From Cryomorphaceae bacterium BACL29 MAG-121220-bin8 (lineage in GTDB: Bacteria; Bacteroidota; Bacteroidia; Flavobacteriales; Flavobacteriaceae), in contig CAJIYP010000002.1 of the NCBI GenBank assembly GCA_905181705.1, positions 1 to 64,000 of the forward strand: a stretch of DNA of 64,000 nt, in the 5' to 3' direction. The notes beneath the pieces are model-generated. The model did not search any database and had not been told where the DNA came from. It saw only the letters and a list, made by a program, of their open reading frames with translations. Shown piece after piece: positions 1 to 10,538 of the stretch (the first letter of the stretch is position 1; the number at the start of each line of letters is the position of its first letter). The position numbers were made by a program, and so were the translations under genes.

Positions 1-2
1 GA

Positions 3-41
3 AAAACCCTAATCACTTGTTTATAAAGTAGTTAGGGTTTT
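3..41 (-). terminator. Terminator hairpin downstream of tRNA-Ser
   Basis: A perfect 10-base inverted repeat (AAAACCCTAA at 3-12 and TTAGGGTTTT at 32-41) with a 19-base loop lies directly after the 3' end of the minus-strand tRNA and ends in a T run on that strand. The arms are symmetric, so it could also act on transcripts from the left. Confidence 0.7.
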
Positions 42-47
42 ACTAAG

Positions 48-131
48 CGGAGAGACAGGGACTCGAACCCTGGCGACAGTTACCCGTCGACAGTTTAGCA
101 AACTGCTCCATTACCACTCTGGCACCTCTCC
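48..131 (-). tRNA. tRNA-Ser (anticodon GCU)
   Basis: The reverse complement folds as a class II tRNA. A seven-pair acceptor stem begins GGAGAGG and pairs with TCTCTCC, followed by discriminator G. The anticodon loop is TTGCTAA with anticodon GCT, there is a long serine-type variable arm around GTCGACGGGTAACTGTCG, and the T loop contains GGTTCGAGTCC. The CCA end is not encoded. It reads serine codons AGU/AGC. Confidence 0.95.
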
Positions 132-204
132 AATATTCATTTAAATTAAATGAGCGAGCAAATTTAAGTTTTCCAACTCAATTCAACAAGATTTAAAATG
201 AAAA

Positions 205-1293
205 TTATAAATTCTTAGTTAATTCTTTTACTATTCTATTATCTGAAAAGAATTCTTTACCAATAACCTTAATGGCAGTGTAAGTAGGAATCGCTGCAAT
301 CATTCCAAGAGGACCAAATAATAATCCCCCAATGATAATTACTAAAAATATTTCTAATGGATGTGATTTAACACTGTTTGAGAAAATAAATGGTTGACTA
401 AAAAAGTTATCAATTAGTTGACCAAAGACAAAACCAATGGACACATAGATTGCTTTTGGAAGTATTACATCACTAAAATCAGCTCCGATATGACTAGACA
501 TCGTTAAAAGAATCATTAAAATTCCTGCAACAAAAGGGCCAACAAAAGGAATCAAATTAAGCAGAGAGCATAAAAATGCTATTACAAATGCATTTGGGGT
601 TCCAATAATTAATAGAATTACAGTATAAATTACAAATAGAATAAAAATTTGTAAAATTAAGCCAGCAAAATATCTTGATAAAAGTACTTTTATTGTATCG
701 TATGATTTACTGAACTTTTTAGTAGATTTTTTTGGTATTAAAACAAACATACTTTTTTCTAAAAGCATAGAATCTTTCAGTAAAAAAAATGAAATAAACA
801 TAATAGAAAGAATCCCTATTGTTAGATTTCCAAGTGTTTTTCCAAGTGAATTTAGAATTTCAGGAACAAAACCAAAATCCATATTACTTAGCCAGTCTAA
901 ATTGAAAATAGTGTTATTTAAGTCTACGTTAAATCGGATTAAATAATTAGACATTTCAGCATATAAAAGCTTTATATTTTCTTGAAAAGAATCTACATCT
1001 AACAGAGATAAATTTTTACCTTGTTCAATTACAAGAGGAATAAAAAGAGAAATTATTCCAACTATAATAGTTAGGAAAAAGAAAATTGTAAAAATAGAGG
1101 CAGTAGTGTTTTTTAATTTTAATCTATTATTTAAAAAAACAACTATTGGTCTTCCAATTAAAGAAATTATTCCGGCAATCAGTACATATCCTACCAAAAC
1201 TTTTACTTCATAAAGAAGGAATATCCCTAATAAAGTTCCAGTAATAATTAATACTGAACGGAGTATTCCTTTTGAAATTTCATTTTTAGACAT
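205..1293 (-). CDS. AI-2E family transporter (PerM-like permease)
   Basis: A 362-residue polytopic inner-membrane protein of the AI-2E transporter/PerM family (formerly UPF0118). It has hydrophobic segments near the N-terminus, a long central soluble stretch with an SMDFGFVPEILNSLGKTLG-like segment, and a conserved C-terminal half with LCSLLNLIPFVGPFVAGI and GGLLFGPLGMIAAIP, typical of the family. The substrate cannot be told: members export autoinducer-2, act as Na+/H+ antiporters, or are uncharacterised. I chose the ATG at 1293 (MSKNE) over an in-frame TTG six bases upstream. It is the last gene of a minus-strand run after tsaD and rsmE, with only 11 bases separating it from rsmE, so cotranscription is likely. 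Confidence 0.88.
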   Translation of the reverse strand: MSKNEISKGILRSVLIITGTLLGIFLLYEVKVLVGYVLIAGIISLIGRPIVVFLNNRLKLKNTTASIFTIFFFLTIIVGIISLFIPLVIEQGKNLSLLDVDSFQENIKLLYAEMSNYLIRFNVDLNNTIFNLDWLSNMDFGFVPEILNSLGKTLGNLTIGILSIMFISFFLLKDSMLLEKSMFVLIPKKSTKKFSKSYDTIKVLLSRYFAGLILQIFILFVIYTVILLIIGTPNAFVIAFLCSLLNLIPFVGPFVAGILMILLTMSSHIGADFSDVILPKAIYVSIGFVFGQLIDNFFSQPFIFSNSVKSHPLEIFLVIIIGGLLFGPLGMIAAIPTYTAIKVIGKEFFSDNRIVKELTKNL

Positions 1294-1304
1294 AAGCAAA
1301 TATA

Positions 1305-2009
1305 TTACATATTAGCAATAGAAAAAGTATGACATGCTACTATTCCTGCAGTTTCTGCCCTTAATCGGGTATTACCTAGGCTAACATTTATATAGTTTTT
1401 AAGATTACAAGCTTCCACTTCTTTCTCTGTAAAATCTCCTTCAGGACCAATTAATATTAAAGAAGAGGATTTGGGTTTTATTGATTTTATCAAAGCTTTT
1501 TTTTCTGAATCATTGCAATGAGCGATAAACAAATCACTATTGTTTTTATTTTCAATAAAATTTTTAAGAGTTGAAACTGGATTTAGTTTAGGTAAATATG
1601 TCTTCAAAGATTGTTTCATTGAAGAAATTAGTATTTTATTTAGACGATTTTCATTTAAATATTTCTTTTCAGTTCTATCGCATATTAAGGGTGTAATTTC
1701 TGTTATTCCAATTTCATTGGCTTTCTCTAAAAACCATTCAAATCTATCGTTAGATTTTAATAACGAAATACCTAAATGAAGAGAGTAGGGTAAAGGAGTT
1801 TGATCTACCACTTGATCAATAATTACTTCACAATTGTTTTTTGAAATTGAAGAAATAGAGCCTTGAAATAAAATATTTTTTCCGTTGGTGATATTTATAT
1901 TATCTCCAATATTTTTTCTTAAAACTTTAAAGATGTGCTTGCTCTCTTCTTTACTAAAGTTAGCGGTTTTGTTTTCCTTTGATAAGTCTGGTAGATAAAA
2001 TAGTTGCAT
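1305..2009 (-). CDS. rsmE: 16S rRNA (uracil1498-N3)-methyltransferase RsmE
   Basis: A 234-residue SPOUT-class methyltransferase that, in the family, methylates N3 of U1498 in 16S rRNA using S-adenosylmethionine. Diagnostic C-terminal knot motifs are present: LIGPEGDFTEKE and SLGNTRLRAETAG, the SAM-binding trefoil knot. The N-terminal PUA-like part starts MQLFYLPDL, the usual flavobacterial start. The frame stays open for nine codons upstream, but the ATG at 2009 fits the family and lies one base after the tsaD stop, which suggests translational coupling. Family assignment is secure; the exact site is by homology. Confidence 0.95.
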   Translation of the reverse strand: MQLFYLPDLSKENKTANFSKEESKHIFKVLRKNIGDNINITNGKNILFQGSISSISKNNCEVIIDQVVDQTPLPYSLHLGISLLKSNDRFEWFLEKANEIGITEITPLICDRTEKKYLNENRLNKILISSMKQSLKTYLPKLNPVSTLKNFIENKNNSDLFIAHCNDSEKKALIKSIKPKSSSLILIGPEGDFTEKEVEACNLKNYINVSLGNTRLRAETAGIVACHTFSIANM

Positions 2010-2010
2010 A

Positions 2011-3018
2011 TTAAATTTTATATCTTGCTTTTGCACCTTCTTTTAAATTAGAAAAATCGCTATTCAAATATTTTAAATAACCCACCATAGCAATCATTGC
2101 CGCATTATCTGTTGTATATTCAAATTTTGGAAAAAAAGCTTTGAAATTATTGTTGTCATTTTTAAATCTTTCTATTATTCCAGTATTACAAGAAACACCT
2201 CCACCAAATACTATATTTTTTATTCCAGTTTCTTGCACAGCAGAATTTATTTTTTCATATAATATATCTACAATAGTTTTTTGAAGAGATGCACAAAGGT
2301 TATTAGTCTCTATTGATAAAAAGTTTTCTTCTTCTCTGATTTTATTTTCTATAAAACGATGGAAACCTGTTTTTAATCCGCTAAAGCTAAAATTAAGTCC
2401 CGCTACTTTAGGTTTTGTGAATTTGAATTTTTCAGCATCCCCCAATTTAGAATTTTTATCAACTAATGGACCAGCAGGGTAGGAAAGACCCATCATTTTT
2501 CCACATTTATCAAAAGTTTCTCCAATTGCATCGTCCAGAGTTTCTCCAATAACTTTCATGTCAAAATAATCTTTAACAAGAACAATTTGAGTGTGACCTC
2601 CAGAAATAGTTACACCAATGAATGGGAATTCAGGCTTTTCTGTATTACAATCTTCAATGAAATGTGCTAAAAGATGAGCCTGCATGTGATTTACTTCTAT
2701 AATAGGAACTTCTAGTCCCATTGATAAAGATTTTGAAAATGAAGACCCAACCAAAAGAGAACCTAATAATCCAGGGCCCCTTGTATAAGCAATAGCATTT
2801 AATTGTTTTTTGTCGATATTTGCTTTTAAAATTGCCTGGTTTACGACAGGGATTATATTTTGTTGGTGAGCTCTTGATGCTAACTCTGGAACCACTCCTC
2901 CATAGGATTTGTGAATCTCTTGATTAGCTACAAGGTTTGATAGTACTTTTCCATCACATAAAACTGATGCTGAAGTGTCATCACAAGAAGATTCGATTCC
3001 TAAAATATATGTAGGCAC
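2011..3018 (-). CDS. tsaD: tRNA N6-adenosine threonylcarbamoyltransferase TsaD
   Basis: A 335-residue ASKHA-fold protein. It transfers the threonylcarbamoyl group to A37 of ANN-decoding tRNAs, working with TsaB and TsaE, and is essential in most bacteria. The metal-binding signature HMQAH is at residues 111-115. Conserved ESSCDDTS (9-16), TRGPGLLGSLLVG, GGHTQIV and FGGGVSCN are all seen. Full length for the family. It is first in the minus-strand run tsaD-rsmE-permease and diverges from the TamB-like gene, whose inferred start is about 30 bases away, so the two promoters must overlap. Confidence 0.97.
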   Translation of the reverse strand: MPTYILGIESSCDDTSASVLCDGKVLSNLVANQEIHKSYGGVVPELASRAHQQNIIPVVNQAILKANIDKKQLNAIAYTRGPGLLGSLLVGSSFSKSLSMGLEVPIIEVNHMQAHLLAHFIEDCNTEKPEFPFIGVTISGGHTQIVLVKDYFDMKVIGETLDDAIGETFDKCGKMMGLSYPAGPLVDKNSKLGDAEKFKFTKPKVAGLNFSFSGLKTGFHRFIENKIREEENFLSIETNNLCASLQKTIVDILYEKINSAVQETGIKNIVFGGGVSCNTGIIERFKNDNNNFKAFFPKFEYTTDNAAMIAMVGYLKYLNSDFSNLKEGAKARYKI

Positions 3019-3048
3019 AATATTTGTTTAATAACAAAGATAATATAT

Positions 3049-6000
3049 ATAAATATCAAAAAATTTATTAAAAAATATCGTTTTATTATTATAGCTTTTT
3101 TTGCTTTAATTCTAATTTTATTCTTTTCTACTACTATCCCTAGTGTTCAAACTTATTTTGCACAAAAGATAGCAAATCAGTTTAATGAACAATATGGAAC
3201 TGAATTACAAATAGAATTTGCTGAACTAAATTATTCGGGAAATATAGACCTTAATAATTTTTTAATCAAAGACCATAAAAATGATACCCTGATTTATTTT
3301 AATAGTCTTTATTTAAGCCCAAGTAGTTTGAAAAAAATGATGTCAAACGACTTTAATTTTAAATCAATTGCATTTGACGGTCTAAAACTAAATATCTTTA
3401 AATATTTATCAGAAGAAAAAAATAATCTGGAAATATTTGTTGATAAATTAAAACTTGACAAAAAAAACATTGATATTGAATCTGATATTATTTTTAAAAT
3501 AAATGAAATAAAAGGATTAGACTCTTCTGTTGAAATTAAGGACTATAACACTGAAGATAATAATTTCTCTTTTTATAATTTAAACTTAGAGTTAACTAAA
3601 ATTAATTTCAACAAAAGCAATATTGAGTTTGAAATAAATAATTTTGAATTTAAAAATAGTTTAGGATTAAATGTAAATCAATTCACCTCAAAACTTAATT
3701 ATATCGATAGTAATCTTTCTTTAAAAAATTTAAATTTAAGTTATGGAAATTCAAATTTAGAAGGAGATTTTTTATTAGACTTTTCAAGAATTAGAAACTT
3801 TAGTTCATTAAACACTAATGTTATAGATTCGGTTTTTTTGGATTTTAAAATTCGTAATTCAAATATATTCCCATCAGATTTTAGTAATTTTTATAACAAA
3901 ATCAACAAAAGCTATTCAGAAATTTGGAAATTTAAATCTGACATTAAAGGATTTGTAAATGAATTAATAATTGAAAATTCTATTTTTTCAAACCAAGAAA
4001 ATTTAATAAAATTCGAATCCAATCTTACAAATGTGTTCGATAAAGAGCGAGATTATTCCGTAGACCTTAATTTTGAAACTATTAATATATCCTCTGGAAC
4101 TTTAAATTCTATTTTTCCTGAAATTTTTGGAACAATCATACCTTCCTCCATAAAAACCTTAGGAAAATTTAAATTTGATGGGTATGTACTTGCTAATCCA
4201 AACGAAGTAAAGTCAAAATTTAACCTTAGAGTTCAAGATGGATTAATAAATGCTTATTTAAATATTTCTGATTTATCTAATATAGATAATGCTAAGTATA
4301 ACGGATTTATTAATGGAAATGATATTGATGTTTCAAGATTCATAAATTTTAAATCTATAGGAAAATCTAACTTTAAATTTGACATAAAAGGAAGAGGTTT
4401 CACCTCTGAATATCTTAATTCAACAGTAACAGGAAAAATAGATAAAATTTCTTTAAATAATCAAATTCTCAATGAATTGGATATTTTCGGAATAGTAAAG
4501 AACCAAGTTTTTGATGGAAAATTAAAATTAAATGATCCAAATTTAAATTTAGAGTTTAATGGTCTTATAGATTTTAGTAATGATTTAATTGATTTTGATT
4601 TTGATTCTAAAGTTAAATACGCCAACCTTTTTAATTTAGGCTTTAATGATCGCAGTGAATTAAATGGAGATATCATTGTTAAGCTCAGAGGAAATAACAT
4701 GGAAGATTTGATTGGAGATTTATCTTTAAAAAAAATAAAGTATAAAAAAAATAATCAAACTGTTGAGTTTCAAGATTTATTTGCTCAGTTAAGAAACAAT
4801 GAAGGTAATAGGATTTTTAACATTAGTTCTGATGATATAGTCAGTGGAATTTTAATTGGTGAATATGATTTTATAAATCTTAAATCATCAATTTTAAATA
4901 ATTTCGGTTCTCATTACTCTAATTACCGCTTATTAAAACCAATTGAATCACAAAATATTAGTTTTAATCTAAACTTTAAGCCTAAATTTTTAAAACTCAT
5001 AAATAATAAACTTTCAATAGATGAAAACACTTTTTTAAAAGGAAAATTTGAGTCAAATGGTAATTACGAGATTAAATTGGAATCATCATTTGTAAGTTAT
5101 AAAGATATTTATGCAACAAATTTAAATTTAGATATAAATAATGAATCTGGTTTTATTCACTTTGATGAAATTAAATCCAAACTAGTCAGTGGAAAAGACT
5201 TTAAATTATTAACCGAATTTAAAAATGATTCATTAAAAGTAAATTCTAGCTATAAATCTTCTAAAGATGAATTAAACAAGATTAGTTTCTCGCATACAAT
5301 TGATAAAAAAAATAATTCTGTAGTTTCTTTTTATGATATGGAATTAATTATCAACAATCAAAAATGGTTTATTGATAAAAATGAGAACAAAGAACTTCCG
5401 CTTTTTGTTTTTTCTAGAAATAAAAAAGATTACAGTTTAATAAATGCAAATTTAAGTAGTGGTAATCAATATTTAGATTTAAATATTTCTGAAGATTCAA
5501 TGAATTCAATTTATTCATTGGGCTTTAATAATGTTAGTTTAGAAAACTTTACATCTAAAAAAGATAAAATTTTCTTTCAGGCTTTGGTAAACGGTAGGGT
5601 AGAGTTGATCAAAAACAATGATGAATATAAAGGAACCTCTTCATTAAAAATAGAAAATATTAGAGCAAATAATAATTTAATAGGTTCTGGTAATTTGAAT
5701 ATAAATGCAAGCAATGATTTAAAAAGTTTTATGATGTCTTTTGATATTGTTGATAATTCCCAAAAGATTTTGGATTTAAATGGTAAATTTTCAATTGAAC
5801 AAGATTATTATCCCCTTGAAATGAAATTGAAAATGAAAGACTTTGCTATAAAGCCATTTTCTAAATTAGGAGACAATGTCATAACTAATTTCAAGGGATT
5901 TTTTAATTCAGAAATTTTAATTTCTGGAAATTCAAAATCACCAAACTTTAACGGAAAAATTGAAACCAAGGATGTTGAGTTTTTAATTCCTTACTTAAAC

Positions 6001-7416
6001 GTTAACTATGCCTTAGTTAACAATCCTAGTTTTAATTTAATAAATCAAACCTTTGAATTAAATGACTTTAGTTTATATGATTCTAAAACTAAATCCATTG
6101 GTTCTTTAAATGGAAAAATTGATCATAAAATATTTAAAGATTGGTATTTAGATTTAGATATTGAAACTAATAATTTATTAATATTAAATACAGATTCTAA
6201 TAGTGGTGGTGTTTATTATGGACTAGGTTTCCTAAATGGTCAAGCCAATATAATTGGTCCTGGTAAAGATCTGTTTATTGATGTAAAAGGTTCAACTAAT
6301 ATTGGTACCGTATTAACGATTCCTATAAAAAAATCTAAAAATACTGGAGATTTATCTTATCTAAATTTCATAACAGATAAAGATGATAATAGCGTATTAG
6401 ATTATAAAAGAAATGGTCTTAAAGTTAATTTGGATTTGGTTTTTAATCCAGAAGCTAAAATTGAAGTGATTTTAGATCCTGAATCAGGTTCCAAGCTAGT
6501 TAGTAATGGAAACGGTAATTTAAATTTTAAAATCAATACCGTTGGAAACTTCAATATTTTTGGAGACTATACTGTTGATTCAGGATCATATTTTTATAAA
6601 GCTTTGGGAATAGTTGACAGAGAGTTTATTCTTAAAAAAGGTTCTTCAATAGTTTGGAGTGGAAATCCATACACAGCTGATCTAAACATTAATGCTAATT
6701 ACGAAATTCCAGGTGGAGCTAATCCAGCAATTCTGATTCAAAATACTAGTTTTAATAGAAAAATCCCTACTAATATTGACGTGAACTTAACTGGAAATTT
6801 AATCGAAATGAACACTCCAAATTTTAATATTAATTTTCCAAATACAAGTGGGCCAATTAAATCTGAAATTGAATATTATTTAGTTGATGAAGAAAAAAAA
6901 CAGAAACAAGCAATTTCTTTATTGTACCAAAGCACATTTATTGATGAGATTTCTTTATCCTCTGTTTCGTCTCAAGCAATTACTAATAATTTATTTCAAA
7001 AAGCATCAGGAATAATTGATGATATTTTCACCAACTCAGATGACAAAATGAATGTTGGTATTAATTATTTAAAAGGTGATAAAAATGCAGCCTCTTCCTT
7101 ACTGAACCGAGATCGATTAGGTTTAACATTAAAAACAGAGATTAGCGATAAGATTTTAATTAATGGTAAAATTGGAGTTCCTGTTGGTGGAGTTGAAGAG
7201 AATGTTATCATTGGAGATGTTCAAATTGAATTTCTTCTTAACGAAGAAGGTAATTTTAAAGCTCGATTCTTTAATAAAGAAAATGAATATCAATATTTTG
7301 CTAATGATATTGGATATACACAAGGTATGGGAATCTCTTATGAATTAGAATTTGATTCATTTAAAGAATTATTTAAAAAAAAAAAGAATAAGGATACCTC
7401 AAATAACATTAAATAA
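3049..7416 (+). CDS. tamB: TamB-like translocation/assembly module protein
   Basis: A very long (about 1455 residues) AsmA/TamB-type protein: one N-terminal membrane anchor, then a beta-rich repeat body, ending in the conserved DUF490/TamB domain (from about 6200; GGVYYGLGFLNGQANIIGPG, then GSYFYKALGIVDREFILKKG). The family bridges inner and outer membrane and helps insert outer-membrane proteins or move lipids. The first ordinary start codon in frame is a TTG at 3328, but the frame is open from 3004 and the region before 3328 encodes the expected cytosolic lysines, membrane helix (residues about 13-30) and the family motif IPSVQTYFAQKIANQFN. No ATG, GTG or TTG exists there. ATA at 3049 would give MNIKKFIKKYRF, a typical start, so I place the 5' end there by inference. 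Body secure; start uncertain. Confidence 0.85.
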   Translation: MNIKKFIKKYRFIIIAFFALILILFFSTTIPSVQTYFAQKIANQFNEQYGTELQIEFAELNYSGNIDLNNFLIKDHKNDTLIYFNSLYLSPSSLKKMMSNDFNFKSIAFDGLKLNIFKYLSEEKNNLEIFVDKLKLDKKNIDIESDIIFKINEIKGLDSSVEIKDYNTEDNNFSFYNLNLELTKINFNKSNIEFEINNFEFKNSLGLNVNQFTSKLNYIDSNLSLKNLNLSYGNSNLEGDFLLDFSRIRNFSSLNTNVIDSVFLDFKIRNSNIFPSDFSNFYNKINKSYSEIWKFKSDIKGFVNELIIENSIFSNQENLIKFESNLTNVFDKERDYSVDLNFETINISSGTLNSIFPEIFGTIIPSSIKTLGKFKFDGYVLANPNEVKSKFNLRVQDGLINAYLNISDLSNIDNAKYNGFINGNDIDVSRFINFKSIGKSNFKFDIKGRGFTSEYLNSTVTGKIDKISLNNQILNELDIFGIVKNQVFDGKLKLNDPNLNLEFNGLIDFSNDLIDFDFDSKVKYANLFNLGFNDRSELNGDIIVKLRGNNMEDLIGDLSLKKIKYKKNNQTVEFQDLFAQLRNNEGNRIFNISSDDIVSGILIGEYDFINLKSSILNNFGSHYSNYRLLKPIESQNISFNLNFKPKFLKLINNKLSIDENTFLKGKFESNGNYEIKLESSFVSYKDIYATNLNLDINNESGFIHFDEIKSKLVSGKDFKLLTEFKNDSLKVNSSYKSSKDELNKISFSHTIDKKNNSVVSFYDMELIINNQKWFIDKNENKELPLFVFSRNKKDYSLINANLSSGNQYLDLNISEDSMNSIYSLGFNNVSLENFTSKKDKIFFQALVNGRVELIKNNDEYKGTSSLKIENIRANNNLIGSGNLNINASNDLKSFMMSFDIVDNSQKILDLNGKFSIEQDYYPLEMKLKMKDFAIKPFSKLGDNVITNFKGFFNSEILISGNSKSPNFNGKIETKDVEFLIPYLNVNYALVNNPSFNLINQTFELNDFSLYDSKTKSIGSLNGKIDHKIFKDWYLDLDIETNNLLILNTDSNSGGVYYGLGFLNGQANIIGPGKDLFIDVKGSTNIGTVLTIPIKKSKNTGDLSYLNFITDKDDNSVLDYKRNGLKVNLDLVFNPEAKIEVILDPESGSKLVSNGNGNLNFKINTVGNFNIFGDYTVDSGSYFYKALGIVDREFILKKGSSIVWSGNPYTADLNINANYEIPGGANPAILIQNTSFNRKIPTNIDVNLTGNLIEMNTPNFNINFPNTSGPIKSEIEYYLVDEEKKQKQAISLLYQSTFIDEISLSSVSSQAITNNLFQKASGIIDDIFTNSDDKMNVGINYLKGDKNAASSLLNRDRLGLTLKTEISDKILINGKIGVPVGGVEENVIIGDVQIEFLLNEEGNFKARFFNKENEYQYFANDIGYTQGMGISYELEFDSFKELFKKKKNKDTSNNIK

Positions 7417-7520
7417 CCATTACTTTTTTTATATGCTTTAAATGAAAAAAATTCATCATTCCAGCAAGAAATAAAGCAATTATTGATGTTTTTGTTTTTC
7501 ACTCAAACAAACTAAATATA

Positions 7521-7549
7521 TTGTCTTTAAAATTAAGTTTGTAATTTTG
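7521..7549 (+). promoter_or_regulatory. Predicted promoter of pfkA (-33 TTG / -7 TAnnTTTG)
   Basis: TAATTTTG at 7542-7549 matches the Bacteroidota -7 consensus TAnnTTTG exactly. TTG at 7521-7523 lies 18 bases upstream, within the known flavobacterial spacing. Transcription would begin near 7555, leaving a leader of only about ten bases before the pfkA ATG. Confidence 0.55.
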
Positions 7550-7565
7550 TAAATCAATTAATGAT

Positions 7566-8546
7566 ATGAATATTAAAAAAATAGCAGTGTTGACTTCGGG
7601 TGGAGATTCTCCTGGAATGAATACTGCCTTAAGAGCCGTAGTAAGAACTTGTGCATATAACAAGATTGAATGCATGGGGATTTCTAGAGGTTTTCAAGGC
7701 TTAATTAATAATGAAATAAAGGTTCTAAATACCAGGAGTGTTAGAGGAATCATTAACAGAGGAGGAACCATGTTATATTCAGCAAGATCAAAAGAATTTT
7801 TAACAAAAGAAGGAAGAATTAAGGCTTATGAAAATATCAAAAAACATAACATAGATGCATTAATTATTATTGGTGGTGATGGGTCTTTTACTGGTGGAAT
7901 GATTTTTCAAAATGAATTCAACTTTCCGGTAATTGGAATTCCAGGAACAATCGATAATGATTTATTTGGAACAAGTCATACTTTAGGTTACGATACAGCA
8001 TTAAATACAGTAATGGAAGCTATTGACAAAATTAGAGATACTGCAATTTCTCACGATCGACTTTTTTTTGTTGAGGTAATGGGTAGGGATGCTGGCCACA
8101 TAGCATTAAATTCTGGAATAGCTATTGGTGCACAAGAAATCTTAATTCCTGAAGAAAACATTGGTATGGAGGAACTTATAATTTCTTTAAAAAAGAGTAA
8201 GGAAGCAGGCAAAACTTCTAGTATTGTTGTTGTAGCTGAAGGAGACAAAACTGGTAAAAATGTTTTTGAGCTTGCTAAAAGAGTAGAAGATAAATTTCCG
8301 GATTATGAAATTAAAGTTTCTGTTCTAGGTCACATGCAAAGGGGAGGTTCTCCCACATGTTTTGATCGTGTTTTGGCTACAAGAATGGGAGTTAAAGCAG
8401 TTGAGTCATTGCTCGCAGGGGAGTATTCAAAAATGGTTGGAGTTCAACATGGTGAAATTACTTTAACCCCTTTAGATTTAGCTATTAAAGGAAAATCTAA
8501 AATCAACTCTGAACTATTGAGAGTTTCAGAAATAATGAATACTTAG
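7566..8546 (+). CDS. pfkA: ATP-dependent 6-phosphofructokinase
   Basis: A 326-residue group A phosphofructokinase that phosphorylates fructose 6-phosphate at C1, the committed step of glycolysis. The ATP-binding loop GGDGS (residues 103-107) carries Gly rather than the Asp of pyrophosphate-dependent enzymes. The catalytic loop PGTIDND is at about 126-132, and the sugar-phosphate segment MGRDAGHIA and LGHMQRGGSP are present. Full length. It is followed 131 bases later by gap, a common flavobacterial pairing. A promoter with a good -7 box lies directly upstream. Confidence 0.97.
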   Translation: MNIKKIAVLTSGGDSPGMNTALRAVVRTCAYNKIECMGISRGFQGLINNEIKVLNTRSVRGIINRGGTMLYSARSKEFLTKEGRIKAYENIKKHNIDALIIIGGDGSFTGGMIFQNEFNFPVIGIPGTIDNDLFGTSHTLGYDTALNTVMEAIDKIRDTAISHDRLFFVEVMGRDAGHIALNSGIAIGAQEILIPEENIGMEELIISLKKSKEAGKTSSIVVVAEGDKTGKNVFELAKRVEDKFPDYEIKVSVLGHMQRGGSPTCFDRVLATRMGVKAVESLLAGEYSKMVGVQHGEITLTPLDLAIKGKSKINSELLRVSEIMNT

Positions 8547-8643
8547 ATATTATTAAAATCTAAATTTATAGAAGGGTATTTTATTAAATTCTTATTAATA
8601 ATTAAAAAACTCACATAAAACATTCTTAATGAAGAAATTTTTT

Positions 8644-8651
8644 TAAGTTTG
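8644..8651 (+). promoter_or_regulatory. Predicted -7 box of the gap promoter
   Basis: TAAGTTTG matches TAnnTTTG exactly and lies 26 bases before the gap start. No convincing TTTG -33 element is seen at the right distance, so the call rests on the -7 box and position. It would allow gap to be expressed separately from pfkA. Confidence 0.4.
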
Positions 8652-8671
8652 AAAACTTTAATTAAATATAA

Positions 8672-9670
<999 letters not shown>

Positions 9671-9686
9671 AATTTAATTTATTCTA

Positions 9687-10538
9687 ATGAAGCTTATAGT
9701 TGATAGCGGATCTACAAAAACAGATTGGATAGCGATTGATAACGATGGTCAAAAGCTTTTCGAGACACAGACATTGGGATTAAACCCTCAAGTTCTTTCC
9801 GAGTATATATTGGAAGAAAGGGTAATTAATAATTATGAAATTTATCAATCTAGAAAAAAAGTTTCGGAACTTTATTTTTATGGAGCTGGATGCGGAACTA
9901 AACCTCCTGAAGATTTAATTAAAAAAGTTTTAAAACCCATATTTGCAAATGCCAAAATTAATATTAAAGAAGATACATATGCTGCTATATATTCTTGTTG
10001 TAATCCAGGTGAAAAGGCGATTGTTTCAATATTAGGCACTGGTTCCAACTGTAGTTATTATGATGGTGTAAAAGTCCATCAAAAAATCACTTCACTTGGC
10101 TATATTTTAATGGATGATGCTAGTGGAAATTATTTTGGAAGACAGCTTTTGAGAGATTGTTATTTTAATAAGATGCCGGAAGATCTACAAAATAAGTTTA
10201 AAACTGAATTTGAGTTGGAGGCGGAGTTAATAAAAGATCACTTATATAAAAAACCTAATCCCAATACATATCTAGCAAAATTTGCAAAATTTTTGGTTCA
10301 AAATAAAGATCTTAAATATTCAAAAAAACTTATAAAAAAAGGTTTCAATCTATTTATTAAAAATCAAATACATCAGTTTGATAATTGCAAGGAAATTCCA
10401 TTACATTTTGTAGGTTCAATAGGATTCTATTTACAAGAAGACTTAAAGAAATCACTTGAAGATAAGGATTTGATTTGTGGTAAAATTCTTAAAAAACCAA
10501 TTGAAGGTTTAGTAGCTTACCATCAATCTATTATTTAG
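9687..10538 (+). CDS. BadF/BadG-type ATPase, probable N-acetylglucosamine kinase
   Basis: A 283-residue ASKHA-fold kinase with the N-terminal phosphate-1 motif DSGSTKTDW (residues 6-14), phosphate-2 type ILGTGSNCSYYDG and a C-terminal FVGSIGFYLQEDL segment. Flavobacterial members of this family are usually annotated as N-acetylglucosamine kinase-like, which would phosphorylate amino sugars from peptidoglycan or chitin. The sequence alone does not fix the substrate. It starts 16 bases after gap and is probably cotranscribed with it. Its last four bases overlap the end of the convergent ridA-like gene. Confidence 0.85.
   Translation: MKLIVDSGSTKTDWIAIDNDGQKLFETQTLGLNPQVLSEYILEERVINNYEIYQSRKKVSELYFYGAGCGTKPPEDLIKKVLKPIFANAKINIKEDTYAAIYSCCNPGEKAIVSILGTGSNCSYYDGVKVHQKITSLGYILMDDASGNYFGRQLLRDCYFNKMPEDLQNKFKTEFELEAELIKDHLYKKPNPNTYLAKFAKFLVQNKDLKYSKKLIKKGFNLFIKNQIHQFDNCKEIPLHFVGSIGFYLQEDLKKSLEDKDLICGKILKKPIEGLVAYHQSII

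Noticed and set aside
1540-1779. Plus-strand open frame of 79 residues inside rsmE
   Set aside because: It lies antisense to a confidently identified gene and has no recognisable motif; typical of shadow frames in AT-rich DNA.
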